From positions 393,243-457,242 of the forward strand of contig NZ_JALIGE010000074.1 of the NCBI RefSeq assembly GCF_024764835.1: a DNA stretch of 64,000 nucleotides, read 5' to 3'. The position numbers and the translations under genes are program-made. The notes under the pieces are model-generated. The model was not told the DNA's origin and did no database searches. It worked only from the letters and a program-made list of their open reading frames with translations. Source of the DNA: Scandinavium hiltneri. Its GTDB lineage: Bacteria > Pseudomonadota > Gammaproteobacteria > Enterobacterales > Enterobacteriaceae. Below are positions 33,807-42,640 of this stretch, piece after piece. How positions within the stretch are numbered: the first letter of the stretch is position 1; each line of letters begins with the position of its first letter.

Positions 33807-35636
33807 TTACTCGACGGTCACAGATTTTGCCAGATTACGCGGCTGGTCAACGTCGGTGCCTTTGATCAGCGCCACGTGATAGGCCAACAACTGCAACGGC
33901 ACGGTGTAGAAGATTGGCGCGATGACCTCTTCCACATGCGGCATTTCGATGATGTGCATGTTATCGCTGCTGTTGAAACCGGCATCCCGATCGGCAAAGA
34001 CGTACAGCACACCACCGCGGGCACGCACTTCTTCGATGTTAGATTTCAGTTTTTCCAGCAGTTCGTTATTCGGCGCAACAACGATAACCGGCATATCCGC
34101 GTCGATCAGCGCTAGCGGACCGTGCTTGAGTTCACCTGCCGCATACGCTTCCGCGTGAATGTAGGAGATCTCTTTCAGCTTCAGCGCGCCTTCGAGGGCA
34201 ATGGGATACTGATCGCCACGCCCCAGGAACAGCGCATGATGCTTGTCGGAGAAGTCTTCCGCCAGCGCTTCGATACGTTTGTCCTGCGAGAGCATTTGCT
34301 CGATACGGCTCGGCAGCGCCTGCAAACCGTGCACGATATCCTGCTCAATCACTGCGTCCTGACCTTTCAGATTCGCCAGTTTCGCCACCAGCATCAGTAG
34401 AACGGTCAGCTGCGTAGTGAATGCTTTGGTGGATGCCACGCCAATTTCAGTACCCGCGTTGGTCATCAGCGCCAGATCGGATTCGCGCACCAGCGATGAA
34501 CCCGCCACGTTACAAATCGCGAGAGAGCCCAGATAGCCTAGCTCTTTTGACAAACGCAGTGCCGCCAGAGTATCCGCCGTTTCACCGGACTGGGAAAGGG
34601 TGATCATCAGGCTGTTGCGGCGTACCGCAGATTTGCGATAGCGGAATTCCGAGGCGATTTCGACATCGCACGGCACGCCGGCCAGCGATTCAAACCAGTA
34701 GCGCGACACCATACCTGAGTTGTAAGACGTGCCGCAGGCCACAATCTGAATGTGCTCAACGTTGGCCAGCATTTCGTTGGCGTTCGGTCCCAGCTCGCTC
34801 AGATCGACCTGTCCGTGGCTGATGCGCCCGGTCAGGGTGTTTTTGATAGCGTTCGGCTGCTCGTAGATCTCTTTTTGCATGTAGTGACGGTAAATGCCTT
34901 TGTCACCTGCGTCGTACTGCAAATTAGATTCGATGTCCGGGCGTTTTACCTGCTCGCCGGATTTAGCAAACACGGTCACGCTGCGACGCGTCACTTCTGC
35001 GATATCACCTTCTTCGAGGAAGATGAATCGGCGAGTAACCGGCAACAGTGCCAGCTGATCGGAGGCAATGAAGTTTTCACCCATGCCCAGGCCAATCACC
35101 AGTGGGCTACCTGAACGGGCAGCCAGCAGGGTGTGCGGATCGCGGGTATCCATGATCACGGTACCATAGGCGCCACGCAGTTGCGGGATAGCACGCAGCA
35201 CGGCTTCACGCAGCGTTCCGCCCTGCTCCAGCTCCCAATGAACGAGGTGAGCAATCACTTCGGTGTCGGTTTCTGAGACGAACACGTAGCCGCGAGACTG
35301 CAACAGTTCGCGCAGCGGTTCGTGGTTTTCGATGATGCCGTTATGCACCACGACGATATGATCGGAAACATGAGGATGGGCGTTGCCTTCTGACGGCTCG
35401 CCATGGGTCGCCCAGCGAGTGTGTGCGATACCCGTGCCGCCGTGCAGCGGCCTATCTTCCGCGGCCTGAGACAGCATGTTTACTTTACCGAGGCGACGCA
35501 GACGGGTCAGATGCCCCTCGTTGTCGACCACTGCCAGTCCGGCAGAGTCATAACCGCGGTATTCCAGACGACGAAGCCCTTCGAGAAGGATTTCAGCAAT
35601 ATCACGCTGCGCGACTGCGCCAACAATTCCACACAT
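33807..35636 (-). CDS. glmS: Glutamine-fructose-6-phosphate aminotransferase GlmS
   Basis: A 609-residue enzyme making glucosamine-6-phosphate from fructose-6-phosphate and glutamine, the first step to UDP-GlcNAc. The N-terminal MCGIVGAVAQRD exposes the glutaminase Cys1 after Met removal. Two SIS isomerase domains occupy the C-terminal half (SQSGETADTLAAL motif), ending NLAKSVTVE. It follows glmU in one operon. In the family, its translation is activated by sRNA GlmZ. The leader here has a stem ATGGCA/TGCCAT just before the ribosome site, a plausible GlmZ-opened hairpin. Confidence 0.98.
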   Translation of the reverse strand: MCGIVGAVAQRDIAEILLEGLRRLEYRGYDSAGLAVVDNEGHLTRLRRLGKVNMLSQAAEDRPLHGGTGIAHTRWATHGEPSEGNAHPHVSDHIVVVHNGIIENHEPLRELLQSRGYVFVSETDTEVIAHLVHWELEQGGTLREAVLRAIPQLRGAYGTVIMDTRDPHTLLAARSGSPLVIGLGMGENFIASDQLALLPVTRRFIFLEEGDIAEVTRRSVTVFAKSGEQVKRPDIESNLQYDAGDKGIYRHYMQKEIYEQPNAIKNTLTGRISHGQVDLSELGPNANEMLANVEHIQIVACGTSYNSGMVSRYWFESLAGVPCDVEIASEFRYRKSAVRRNSLMITLSQSGETADTLAALRLSKELGYLGSLAICNVAGSSLVRESDLALMTNAGTEIGVASTKAFTTQLTVLLMLVAKLANLKGQDAVIEQDIVHGLQALPSRIEQMLSQDKRIEALAEDFSDKHHALFLGRGDQYPIALEGALKLKEISYIHAEAYAAGELKHGPLALIDADMPVIVVAPNNELLEKLKSNIEEVRARGGVLYVFADRDAGFNSSDNMHIIEMPHVEEVIAPIFYTVPLQLLAYHVALIKGTDVDQPRNLAKSVTVE

Positions 35637-35648
35637 AGTTAGATTTCC

Positions 35649-35665
35649 TGATATGGCACGATGCC
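35649..35665 (-). promoter_or_regulatory. glmS leader hairpin near the ribosome-binding site
   Basis: A short stem ATGGCA-TCG-TGCCAT lies directly upstream of the AGGA before the glmS ATG. In E. coli a leader structure occludes the glmS ribosome site until GlmZ pairs; this may be the equivalent. glmZ is not in the window. Confidence 0.5.
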
Positions 35666-35788
35666 ATGCGTTGTCGCTGACCTGTATTTCCGGTTTTTAC
35701 CGGAGCCCCGAGCCTTGTAGAGAGTGGGGTTATAGTTTGGGTTACTGCTGGTGGGCGGGAGATTATGTTATCCCCTCAACCCCTGTCT

Positions 35789-35856
35789 GCCTGATGACGG
35801 CTATGCCTTATCAGGCCTACAAAATCGTAGAGCGGGTTAGCGAAGTGCCACCCGCT
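35789..35856. repeat. REP pair between glmU and glmS
   Basis: TGCCTGATGACGGCTATGCC onward (35789-35821) and AGCGGGTTAGCGAAGTGCCA followed by CCCGCT (35831-35856) are two inverted REP-type units in the 227-base glmU-glmS gap, ending 8 bases before the glmU stop. Confidence 0.8.
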
Positions 35857-35863
35857 GCTTTCA

Positions 35864-37234
35864 TTACTTCTTCTTCACCGGGCGCTGCCAGCCTTGCTTA
35901 TGCACCTGCGGCACACGGCTTAAGACCAGTTCGTTATCAGCCACGTCTCGGGTCACGGTGGTCCCGGCGGCAATCGTCACACCTTTGCCTATGGTGACCG
36001 GGGCCACCAGCTGAGAGTCGGAACCGACAAACACATCATCGCCAATGATGGTTTTGAATTTGTTCACGCCATCGTAGTTACAGGTGATGGTGCCTGCGCC
36101 GATATTCACGTTATCGCCAATTTCAGCGTCACCGAGATAGCTCAGGTGGCCGGCTTTGGAGCCTTTACCCAGACGCGCTTTTTTCATTTCAACGAAGTTG
36201 CCGACGTGTGCGCCTTCCAGCAGTTCAGCACCTGGACGCAGACGGGCGAACGGGCCAATAGTGCAGGCGGCATGCAGTTGAGCATCTTCCACCACGCTGT
36301 ACGGGCTGATTTCGCAGTCGTCGCCGATTACGCTATTTTTAATCACGCAGCCCGCGCCAATTTTTACGCGATGACCGAGCGTAACGTTACCCTCGAGGAT
36401 AACGTTAGTATCGATTGAAACATCGCGCCCGTGAGTGATGCTGCCGCGCAGATCAAAACGCTGTGGGTCTCGCAGCATGACGCCAGCCAGCAGCAGCTTT
36501 TCAGCCTGCTCGCTTTGGTACACGCGCTCCAGACGGGAAAGCTGCAGACGGTTATTAACGCCTTCCACTTCGCTTAAACGAGCCGGATGAACGGCAGCAA
36601 TTTCACGCCCTTCCTGGTACGCCATGGCGATGATATCAGTGATGTAGAACTCGCCCTGGGCGTTGTTGTTCTCGAGCTTGCCCAGCCAGCATTTGAGGTC
36701 CGCGCCACCGGCAATCAGGATCCCGGTATTGATCTCCTGAATTTCACGCTGTGCGTCGGTCGCATCTTTGTGTTCGACAATCCCGGTCACCTGACCATTT
36801 TCACGGGTGATTCGCCCGTAACCGGTTGGGTCATCAAGCTTAACGGTCAGCAGACCAATTCCACCGTGCGGCTTCGCCGCACGCAGACGCTCAAGCGTTT
36901 CAACAGAGATAAGCGGCACGTCGCCGTACAGCATCATGATGTCTTCATCATCGCCGAAGAACGGCGCAGCCTGCTGCATTGCGTGCCCGGTGCCGAGCTG
37001 TTCGGCCTGAAGCACCCAATTCAGGTTGCCTTCGCTGAGGGTTTGTTTCAGCAGTTCACCACCGTGTCCGTAAACCAGGTGAACCTGAGATGCGCCTAAT
37101 TCATCAGCTGCATCAATCACATGCTGAACCATCGGCTTGCCCGCCAGTGTATGCAACACTTTTGGGAGATCGGAATACATGCGAGTTCCTTTGCCAGCGG
37201 CAAGGATAACCACGCTCATCGCACTGTTTGACAT
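35864..37234 (-). CDS. glmU: Bifunctional UDP-GlcNAc pyrophosphorylase / GlcN-1-P acetyltransferase GlmU
   Basis: A 456-residue two-domain enzyme for the last steps to UDP-GlcNAc. The N-terminal uridyltransferase has LAAGKGTRMYSDLPKVLH and the GYGRI motif. The C-terminal left-handed beta-helix of hexapeptide repeats (from about residue 250) is the acetyltransferase and ends RPVKKK. Start ATG 37232-37234 (MSNSAMSVV) with AGGA 5 bases upstream; a further ATG two codons earlier is less well placed. It begins the glmUS operon. The upstream 541-base region probably includes NagC-type control known from E. coli, but I could not place the sites. Confidence 0.97.
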   Translation of the reverse strand: MSNSAMSVVILAAGKGTRMYSDLPKVLHTLAGKPMVQHVIDAADELGASQVHLVYGHGGELLKQTLSEGNLNWVLQAEQLGTGHAMQQAAPFFGDDEDIMMLYGDVPLISVETLERLRAAKPHGGIGLLTVKLDDPTGYGRITRENGQVTGIVEHKDATDAQREIQEINTGILIAGGADLKCWLGKLENNNAQGEFYITDIIAMAYQEGREIAAVHPARLSEVEGVNNRLQLSRLERVYQSEQAEKLLLAGVMLRDPQRFDLRGSITHGRDVSIDTNVILEGNVTLGHRVKIGAGCVIKNSVIGDDCEISPYSVVEDAQLHAACTIGPFARLRPGAELLEGAHVGNFVEMKKARLGKGSKAGHLSYLGDAEIGDNVNIGAGTITCNYDGVNKFKTIIGDDVFVGSDSQLVAPVTIGKGVTIAAGTTVTRDVADNELVLSRVPQVHKQGWQRPVKKK

Positions 37235-37488
37235 ACGCATCCTGACAGTTGTTTGAGTGAGAAGTTAAACCCTTTCACATTGAAATTTCTACATATTTTT
37301 CATCATGAAATGAAGTGCAGAGAAAATAGCCATGTGAAAGCTAAAATGGATTTTATGACGCTATTTTCAGCTATCGTAGCGCGCTTTGTCTCGAAAAAAA
37401 GACCCAATATCCGAAGATTAGCCGCTATGTTGCTGCTTTGGCTGTTCTTTTGACACCTGAATCAAGAATGCTGTTGAGCTGAAAAACA
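37235..37488. promoter_or_regulatory. glmU upstream region
   Basis: About 250 AT-rich bases between glmU and the small-gene terminator. They should hold the glmU promoter(s). In E. coli these are activated by NagC at two distant sites; no confident NagC operator was found here. A 66-codon plus-strand frame at 37253-37453 has no similarity or ribosome site and is treated as noise. Confidence 0.5.
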
Positions 37489-37512
37489 AAAAGGCCGCCT
37501 TTCGGCGACCTT
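37489..37512 (-). terminator. Terminator of the small CRP-flanked transcript
   Basis: AAGGCCGCC (37491-37499) and GGCGACCTT (37504-37512) with a TTTC loop. On the minus strand the one imperfect pair is a U-G wobble, whereas on the plus strand it is an A-C mismatch. The U-tract also lies on the minus side, so the terminator acts on the minus strand. Confidence 0.85.
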
Positions 37513-37543
37513 CTTTTATTCTTTTGTGCAACAAATCAGAGGA

Positions 37544-37594
37544 TTAGAAGCTCAGATTGCTGAACATTGCGATGATTTTATGAAAGCGTTTCAT
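37544..37594 (-). CDS. Candidate small protein (16 codons) or dual-function small RNA
   Basis: The minus strand encodes MKRFHKIIAMFSNLSF, starting at the ATG 37592-37594 with AGGA six bases upstream and ending TAA at 37544. It is short, basic and hydrophobic, able to form an amphipathic helix. It has its own terminator 30-55 bases downstream, and two consensus CRP sites lie upstream (37623-37638 and 37680-37695). I do not recognise it. It loosely recalls AzuC-like CRP-controlled small proteins (M-K at 1-2, M-F at 10-11), a weak resemblance from memory. It could instead mark a small RNA of about 110-150 bases. Confidence 0.55.
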   Translation of the reverse strand: MKRFHKIIAMFSNLSF

Positions 37595-37622
37595 TTTGAT
37601 TCCTGCATAGCATGCATTGTTA

Positions 37623-37638
37623 TGTGATCTAACTCACA
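37623..37638. promoter_or_regulatory. CRP site, proximal
   Basis: TGTGATCTAACTCACA: exact TGTGA-N6-TCACA. It is centred about 36 bases before the 16-codon ORF start. Confidence 0.8.
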
Positions 37639-37679
37639 AAACAAAGTCTACGCTGGGTTTTTGAATGATGCAACATTTA

Positions 37680-37695
37680 TGTGACACTTATCACA
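37680..37695. promoter_or_regulatory. CRP site, distal
   Basis: TGTGACACTTATCACA: exact TGTGA-N6-TCACA, 57 bp from the proximal site centre to centre. A TAGACT -10-like hexamer lies between the sites (37645-37650, minus strand), giving a possible start near 37638 with this site about 49 bases upstream. Confidence 0.8.
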
Positions 37696-37725
37696 CTTAA
37701 GGATTACATCAGAGTACCACCCAAT

Positions 37726-37758
37726 AAAAAAGCCAGCCTGGAAACCAGACTGGCTTTT
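37726..37758 (-). terminator. atp operon terminator
   Basis: AAGCCAGCCTG (37730-37740) and CAGACTGGCTT (37746-37756) form a long stem with one mismatch and a U-run on the minus strand, 18 bases after the atpC stop. Confidence 0.93.
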
Positions 37759-37775
37759 ATGCTTTCAAGCCGGTG

Positions 37776-38195
37776 TTACATCGCTTTTTTGGTCAACTCG
37801 ATAACGCGCAGTTTGGCGATCGCTTTGGCCAGTTCCGCAGACGCCTGAGCGTAATCCACGTCGCCGTGAGAGCTCTTAATGTGCTCTTCCGCTTTGCGTT
37901 TCGCTTCCAGAGCTCGCGCTTGGTCGAGATCCTGGCCACGAATGGCGGTGTCAGCCAGTACGGTTACGTTACCTGGCTGCACTTCCAACACACCGCCGGA
38001 CAAGTAGATGAACTCTTCATGTCCGTGCTGCTTCACGATGCGAATCATACCAGGCTTAATGGCGGTGAGCAGCGGGGCGTGACCCGGGTAAATACCCAGT
38101 TCACCTTCGCTACCCGTTACCTGGATCTTTTCGACCAGACCGGAGAACATTTGGCTCTCCGCGCTGACGACATCCAGGTGATAAGTCATTGCCAT
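37776..38195 (-). CDS. atpC: ATP synthase epsilon subunit
   Basis: A 139-residue F1 stalk subunit starting MAMTYHLDVVSAE. It has an N-terminal beta sandwich (EGELGIYPGHAPLLTAIKPG) and a C-terminal helical hairpin that can inhibit ATP hydrolysis. Last gene of the atpIBEFHAGDC operon, 20 bases after atpD. Same length as E. coli. Confidence 0.98.
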   Translation of the reverse strand: MAMTYHLDVVSAESQMFSGLVEKIQVTGSEGELGIYPGHAPLLTAIKPGMIRIVKQHGHEEFIYLSGGVLEVQPGNVTVLADTAIRGQDLDQARALEAKRKAEEHIKSSHGDVDYAQASAELAKAIAKLRVIELTKKAM

Positions 38196-38215
38196 GTCAC
38201 CCTCCGATTAAGGCG

Positions 38216-39598
38216 TTAAAGTTTTTTAGCTTTCTCGACAGCTTCGTCGATAGTGCCAACCATGTAGAACGCCTGCTCTGGCAGATGGTCATACTCGCCG
38301 TCCATGATGCCTTTAAAGCCACGGATGGTATCTTTCAGCGAGACGAACTTGCCCGGAGAACCGGTGAAGACTTCTGCTACGAAGAATGGCTGAGACAGGA
38401 AGCGCTGGATCTTACGCGCACGTGCTACAACCAGTTTATCTTCTTCGGAAAGCTCATCCATACCCAGGATTGCGATGATGTCTTTCAATTCCTGGTAACG
38501 CTGCAGGATGGACTGAACGCCACGCGCGGTGTCGTAGTGTTCCTGGCCAACAACCAGTGGATCCAGCTGACGGCTGGTGGAATCCAGCGGGTCAACGGCT
38601 GGGTAGATACCCAGAGACGCGATCTGACGGCTCAGTACCACGGTTGCATCCAAGTGAGCAAAGGTGGTGGCTGGAGATGGGTCAGTCAAGTCATCCGCAG
38701 GTACGTATACCGCCTGAACGGAGGTGATAGAACCGGTTTTGGTTGAAGTGATACGTTCCTGAAGAACGCCCATCTCTTCGGCCAGAGTCGGCTGATAACC
38801 TACCGCAGAAGGCATACGACCCAGCAGTGCAGATACTTCTGTACCGGCCAGGGTATAACGGTAGATGTTATCGACGAACAGCAGTACGTCTCGACCTTCG
38901 TCACGGAATTTCTCAGCCATGGTCAGACCGGTCAGAGCAACGCGCAGACGGTTTCCCGGTGGCTCGTTCATCTGGCCGTAAACCAGGGATACTTTATCCA
39001 GTACGTTGGAATCGGTCATCTCGTGGTAGAAGTCGTTACCCTCACGAGTACGTTCTCCCACGCCCGCAAATACGGAGTAACCGGAGTGTTCGATAGCGAT
39101 GTTACGGATAAGCTCCATCATGTTTACGGTTTTGCCTACACCGGCACCACCGAACAGACCAACTTTACCACCCTTCGCAAACGGACAAATCAGGTCCATT
39201 ACTTTGATGCCGGTTTCCAGCAATTCCTGAGAGCTTGACAGCTCTTCGTAGGAAGGTGCTGCACGGTGAATCGCCCAACGGTCTTCTTCACCGATATCGC
39301 CTTTCATGTCGATAGGCTGGCCCAGTACGTTCATGATACGACCGAGCGTTGCTTTACCTACAGGGACTTCGATTGGGTGCTCGAGATCTTTAACATCCAG
39401 ACCACGACGCAGACCGTCAGAAGAACCCATGGCGATGGTACGGACGATACCACCACCGAGCTGCTGCTGAACTTCCAGCACCAGGCTCTCGTTACCATTC
39501 ATAACCTCAAGAGCATCGTACACGCGCGGTACGGCATCCTGAGGGAATTCGACGTCAACCACGGCGCCGATTACCTGGACAATTTTTCCAGTAGCCAT
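38216..39598 (-). CDS. atpD: ATP synthase beta subunit
   Basis: A 460-residue catalytic F1 subunit. The P-loop is GGAGVGKTVNM near residue 150, and GERTREGND carries the catalytic Glu. Three beta subunits alternate with alpha to make ATP as gamma rotates. It starts MATGKIVQVIGAVVDVEFPQ. It lies 26 bases after atpG. Full length and highly conserved. Confidence 0.99.
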   Translation of the reverse strand: MATGKIVQVIGAVVDVEFPQDAVPRVYDALEVMNGNESLVLEVQQQLGGGIVRTIAMGSSDGLRRGLDVKDLEHPIEVPVGKATLGRIMNVLGQPIDMKGDIGEEDRWAIHRAAPSYEELSSSQELLETGIKVMDLICPFAKGGKVGLFGGAGVGKTVNMMELIRNIAIEHSGYSVFAGVGERTREGNDFYHEMTDSNVLDKVSLVYGQMNEPPGNRLRVALTGLTMAEKFRDEGRDVLLFVDNIYRYTLAGTEVSALLGRMPSAVGYQPTLAEEMGVLQERITSTKTGSITSVQAVYVPADDLTDPSPATTFAHLDATVVLSRQIASLGIYPAVDPLDSTSRQLDPLVVGQEHYDTARGVQSILQRYQELKDIIAILGMDELSEEDKLVVARARKIQRFLSQPFFVAEVFTGSPGKFVSLKDTIRGFKGIMDGEYDHLPEQAFYMVGTIDEAVEKAKKL

Positions 39599-39624
39599 CT
39601 TGAATCCTCTACGAATTAACCTGG

Positions 39625-40488
39625 TTATACCGCGGATGCACCACCGACGATTTCGGTGAGTTCCTGAGTAATGCTGGCCTGACGAGCTTTGTTGTATACC
39701 AACTGCAGCTCTTTAATCAGGCTGCCGCCATTGTCGGTCGCGGCTTTCATCGCCACCATACGTGCGGCCTGCTCGCTGGCCAGGTTTTCTACCACGCCCT
39801 GATAAACCTGAGACTCGACGTAACGGCGCAGCAGGGTGTCCAGCAGCACTTTCGGATCAGGTTCGTACAGGTAATCCCAGGATTTACGCTTCAGATCCTC
39901 GTCTTCTGATGCCGGCAGCGGCAGCAGTTGAGTAATGGTCGGAGCCTGAGACATGGTGTTAATAAATTTGTTGCTGACAACGTAAAGCTTGTCCAGACGG
40001 CCTTCATCATAGGCCTGCAACATCACTTTTACCGGGCCGATCAGTTCAGACAGGGAAGGGTTATCGCCCATACCTGTTACCTGAGCAACCACGTTACCGC
40101 CAACGGAATTAAAGAAAGACACGCCCTTGGAGCCGATCATCGCGAGTTCGCTTTGAACGCCTTTATCGGACCATGCTTTCATATCTGCCAGCAGCCTTTT
40201 GAACAAGTTAATGTTCAGGCCACCGCACAGACCACGGTCAGTGGACACCACCAGGTAGCCCACGCGTTTTACTTCGCGTTCTTCCAGGTAAGGGTGCTTA
40301 TATTCCAGATTACCGGTGGCAAGGTGACCAATCACTTTGCGCATGGTATCAGCATAAGGACGGCTGGCTGCCATGCGTTCCTGCGATTTACGCATTTTGG
40401 ACGCGGCGACCATTTCCATCGCTTTAGTGATCTTCTGCGTGTTCTGGACGCTTGCGATCTTACTACGTATCTCTTTTGCGCCGGCCAT
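39625..40488 (-). CDS. atpG: ATP synthase gamma subunit
   Basis: A 287-residue rotor shaft. N- and C-terminal helices (MAGAKEIRSKIASVQNTQKI; and the tail ending ITQELTEIVGGASAV) form the coiled coil inside the alpha-beta ring. It couples c-ring rotation to catalysis. Located between atpA and atpD. Confidence 0.98.
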   Translation of the reverse strand: MAGAKEIRSKIASVQNTQKITKAMEMVAASKMRKSQERMAASRPYADTMRKVIGHLATGNLEYKHPYLEEREVKRVGYLVVSTDRGLCGGLNINLFKRLLADMKAWSDKGVQSELAMIGSKGVSFFNSVGGNVVAQVTGMGDNPSLSELIGPVKVMLQAYDEGRLDKLYVVSNKFINTMSQAPTITQLLPLPASEDEDLKRKSWDYLYEPDPKVLLDTLLRRYVESQVYQGVVENLASEQAARMVAMKAATDNGGSLIKELQLVYNKARQASITQELTEIVGGASAV

Positions 40489-40538
40489 GAGCTTCTCCTC
40501 AATGCCTAACGGCCTGCCCTAGGACAGACCGTCAGACG

Positions 40539-42080
40539 TTACCAGGACTGGGTTGCTTTGAAGGAATCGAGGATGCCTTTCAGCTTGCCTTCGATTTCGT
40601 CGTTATAGCCACCGGTCTGGTTGATTTCTTGCATCAGCGGAGCATGGTCACGGTCGACGTAAGCCAGCAGAGCGGCTTCGAAGCTACCGATTTTCGCCAG
40701 TTCCACATCTTCGAGGTAACCGCGTTCAGCCGCGAACAGAACCAGACCCTGCTGTGCTACAGACATTGGGGCATACTGTTTCTGTTTCAGCAGCTCGGTC
40801 ACTTTCTGACCGTGGCTCAGCTGTTTACGGGTTGCTTCGTCCAGATCGGATGCGAACTGAGAGAACGCAGCCAGTTCACGATACTGTGCCAGAGCGGTAC
40901 GGATACCACCGGACAGTTTCTTGATGATCTTGGTCTGAGCAGCACCGCCCACACGGGATACGGAGATACCTGGGTTAACTGCCGGACGAATACCGGAGTT
41001 AAACAGGTTGGTTTCCAGGAAGATCTGACCATCGGTAATCGAGATTACGTTAGTCGGAACGAACGCAGAAACGTCACCCGCCTGAGTCTCGATGATTGGC
41101 AGAGCAGTCAGGGAACCGGTTTTACCTTTAACTTCACCTTTGGTGAAGTTCTCAACGTATTCCGCGTTTACGCGGGATGCGCGCTCCAGAAGACGGGAGT
41201 GGAGGTAGAACACGTCGCCTGGGAATGCTTCACGTCCTGGTGGACGACGGAGCAGCAGGGAAACCTGACGGTAAGCAACAGCCTGTTTGGACAGGTCATC
41301 GTAAACGATCAGTGCATCTTCACCGCGGTCACGGAAGTATTCGCCCATTGCGCAACCGGCATAGGGCGCCAGGTACTGCAGTGCAGCAGATTCAGACGCG
41401 GTAGCAACAACAACGATGGTGTTGGCCAGAGCGTTGTGCTCTTCCAGTTTACGAACCACGTTGGAAATGGTGGACGCTTTCTGGCCGATAGCCACGTACA
41501 CACATTTGATGCCAGAATCGCGCTGGTTGATGATTGCATCGATAGCCATAGCGGTTTTACCGGTCTGACGGTCACCGATGATCAGCTCACGCTGGCCACG
41601 GCCGATTGGAATCATCGCATCAACAGATTTATAGCCGGTCTGAACAGGCTGGTCGACAGACTGACGCTCGATTACGCCCGGTGCGATAACTTCGATTGGC
41701 GAGAAGCCATCGTTATCAACTGGACCTTTACCGTCAATCGGTGCACCCAGAGTGTTCACCACGCGGCCTAACATGCCACGGCCAACCGGCACTTCAAGAA
41801 TACGGCCAGTACACTTAACCTTCATGCCTTCGGCGAGGTCAGCATACGGACCCATCACAACTGCACCTACGGAGTCGCGCTCCAGGTTCAGTGCGATAGC
41901 GTAACGGTTACCCGGAAGGGAAATCATCTCACCCTGCATACAATCGGCCAGGCCGTGGATGCGGATAACACCGTCGCTTACAGAAACAATAGTACCTTCG
42001 TTATGAGCCTCGCTCACAACATTGAACTGAGCAATGCGCTGCTTGATCAGTTCGCTGATTTCGGTGGAATTCAGTTGCAT
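40539..42080 (-). CDS. atpA: ATP synthase alpha subunit
   Basis: A 513-residue non-catalytic nucleotide-binding F1 subunit. The P-loop is GDRQTGKTAMAID near 169-176, and the arginine-finger region is ISVSRVGGAAQTK. It starts MQLNSTEISELIKQRIAQF. Same length as E. coli. A 380-codon frame on the opposite strand is a codon-bias shadow. Confidence 0.99.
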   Translation of the reverse strand: MQLNSTEISELIKQRIAQFNVVSEAHNEGTIVSVSDGVIRIHGLADCMQGEMISLPGNRYAIALNLERDSVGAVVMGPYADLAEGMKVKCTGRILEVPVGRGMLGRVVNTLGAPIDGKGPVDNDGFSPIEVIAPGVIERQSVDQPVQTGYKSVDAMIPIGRGQRELIIGDRQTGKTAMAIDAIINQRDSGIKCVYVAIGQKASTISNVVRKLEEHNALANTIVVVATASESAALQYLAPYAGCAMGEYFRDRGEDALIVYDDLSKQAVAYRQVSLLLRRPPGREAFPGDVFYLHSRLLERASRVNAEYVENFTKGEVKGKTGSLTALPIIETQAGDVSAFVPTNVISITDGQIFLETNLFNSGIRPAVNPGISVSRVGGAAQTKIIKKLSGGIRTALAQYRELAAFSQFASDLDEATRKQLSHGQKVTELLKQKQYAPMSVAQQGLVLFAAERGYLEDVELAKIGSFEAALLAYVDRDHAPLMQEINQTGGYNDEIEGKLKGILDSFKATQSW

Positions 42081-42092
42081 GCTCCAGTCCCC

Positions 42093-42626
42093 TTAAGACT
42101 GCAATACGTCTGCAAGGCGTTCAAGACGGCCGCGTACGCTACCATCAATGACCGTATCACCCGTGCGGATGATGACGCCTGCCATTACAGACTTATCGAT
42201 TTTGCAATTCAGCTTAACTTTGCGTGACAGACGTTTTTCCATCGCGGCAGAGATTTTCGCGAGCTGTTCGTCACTCAGTGCCGTTGCGGAAGTCACTTCG
42301 ACTTCTGCTGTCGCTTCACTCAGCGCGCGTAAATGCGCGAACTGCTCGAGAACATCCGGGAGCGCCTTAAGACGACCGTTTTCAGCCATTACCCGAATCA
42401 GGTTCTGGCCGCTGGCGTCCAGCTGCTCACCACAGATTGCGATAAACGCATCTGCGAGCGTTTCCGGCGCAAGAGCGCCAGAAAGTAACTCTGCCATGTG
42501 ATCGTTTTTCGTGACCTCGGCGGCAAACGACAGCATATCCTGCCAGCTATCTACGCGTTGGTTTTCGACCGCAAAGTCAAAAGCTGCTTTGGCGTAGGGG
42601 CGAGCTACCGTTACAAATTCAGACAT
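42093..42626 (-). CDS. atpH: ATP synthase delta subunit
   Basis: A 177-residue stator subunit that sits on top of F1 and binds the b dimer. It begins MSEFVTVARPYAKAAFDFAV and ends with the conserved VIDGSVRGRLERLADVLQS. It is 12 bases from atpA and 14 from atpF. Confidence 0.98.
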   Translation of the reverse strand: MSEFVTVARPYAKAAFDFAVENQRVDSWQDMLSFAAEVTKNDHMAELLSGALAPETLADAFIAICGEQLDASGQNLIRVMAENGRLKALPDVLEQFAHLRALSEATAEVEVTSATALSDEQLAKISAAMEKRLSRKVKLNCKIDKSVMAGVIIRTGDTVIDGSVRGRLERLADVLQS

Positions 42627-42640
42627 CAGCCCCTCCCTCC

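Noticed and set aside
37253..37453. 66-codon plus-strand frame in the glmU upstream region
   Set aside because: No ribosome site or similarity; it occupies the glmU promoter region.
40629..41771. 380-codon plus-strand frame opposite atpA
   Set aside because: Antisense shadow of the highly biased atpA coding sequence.
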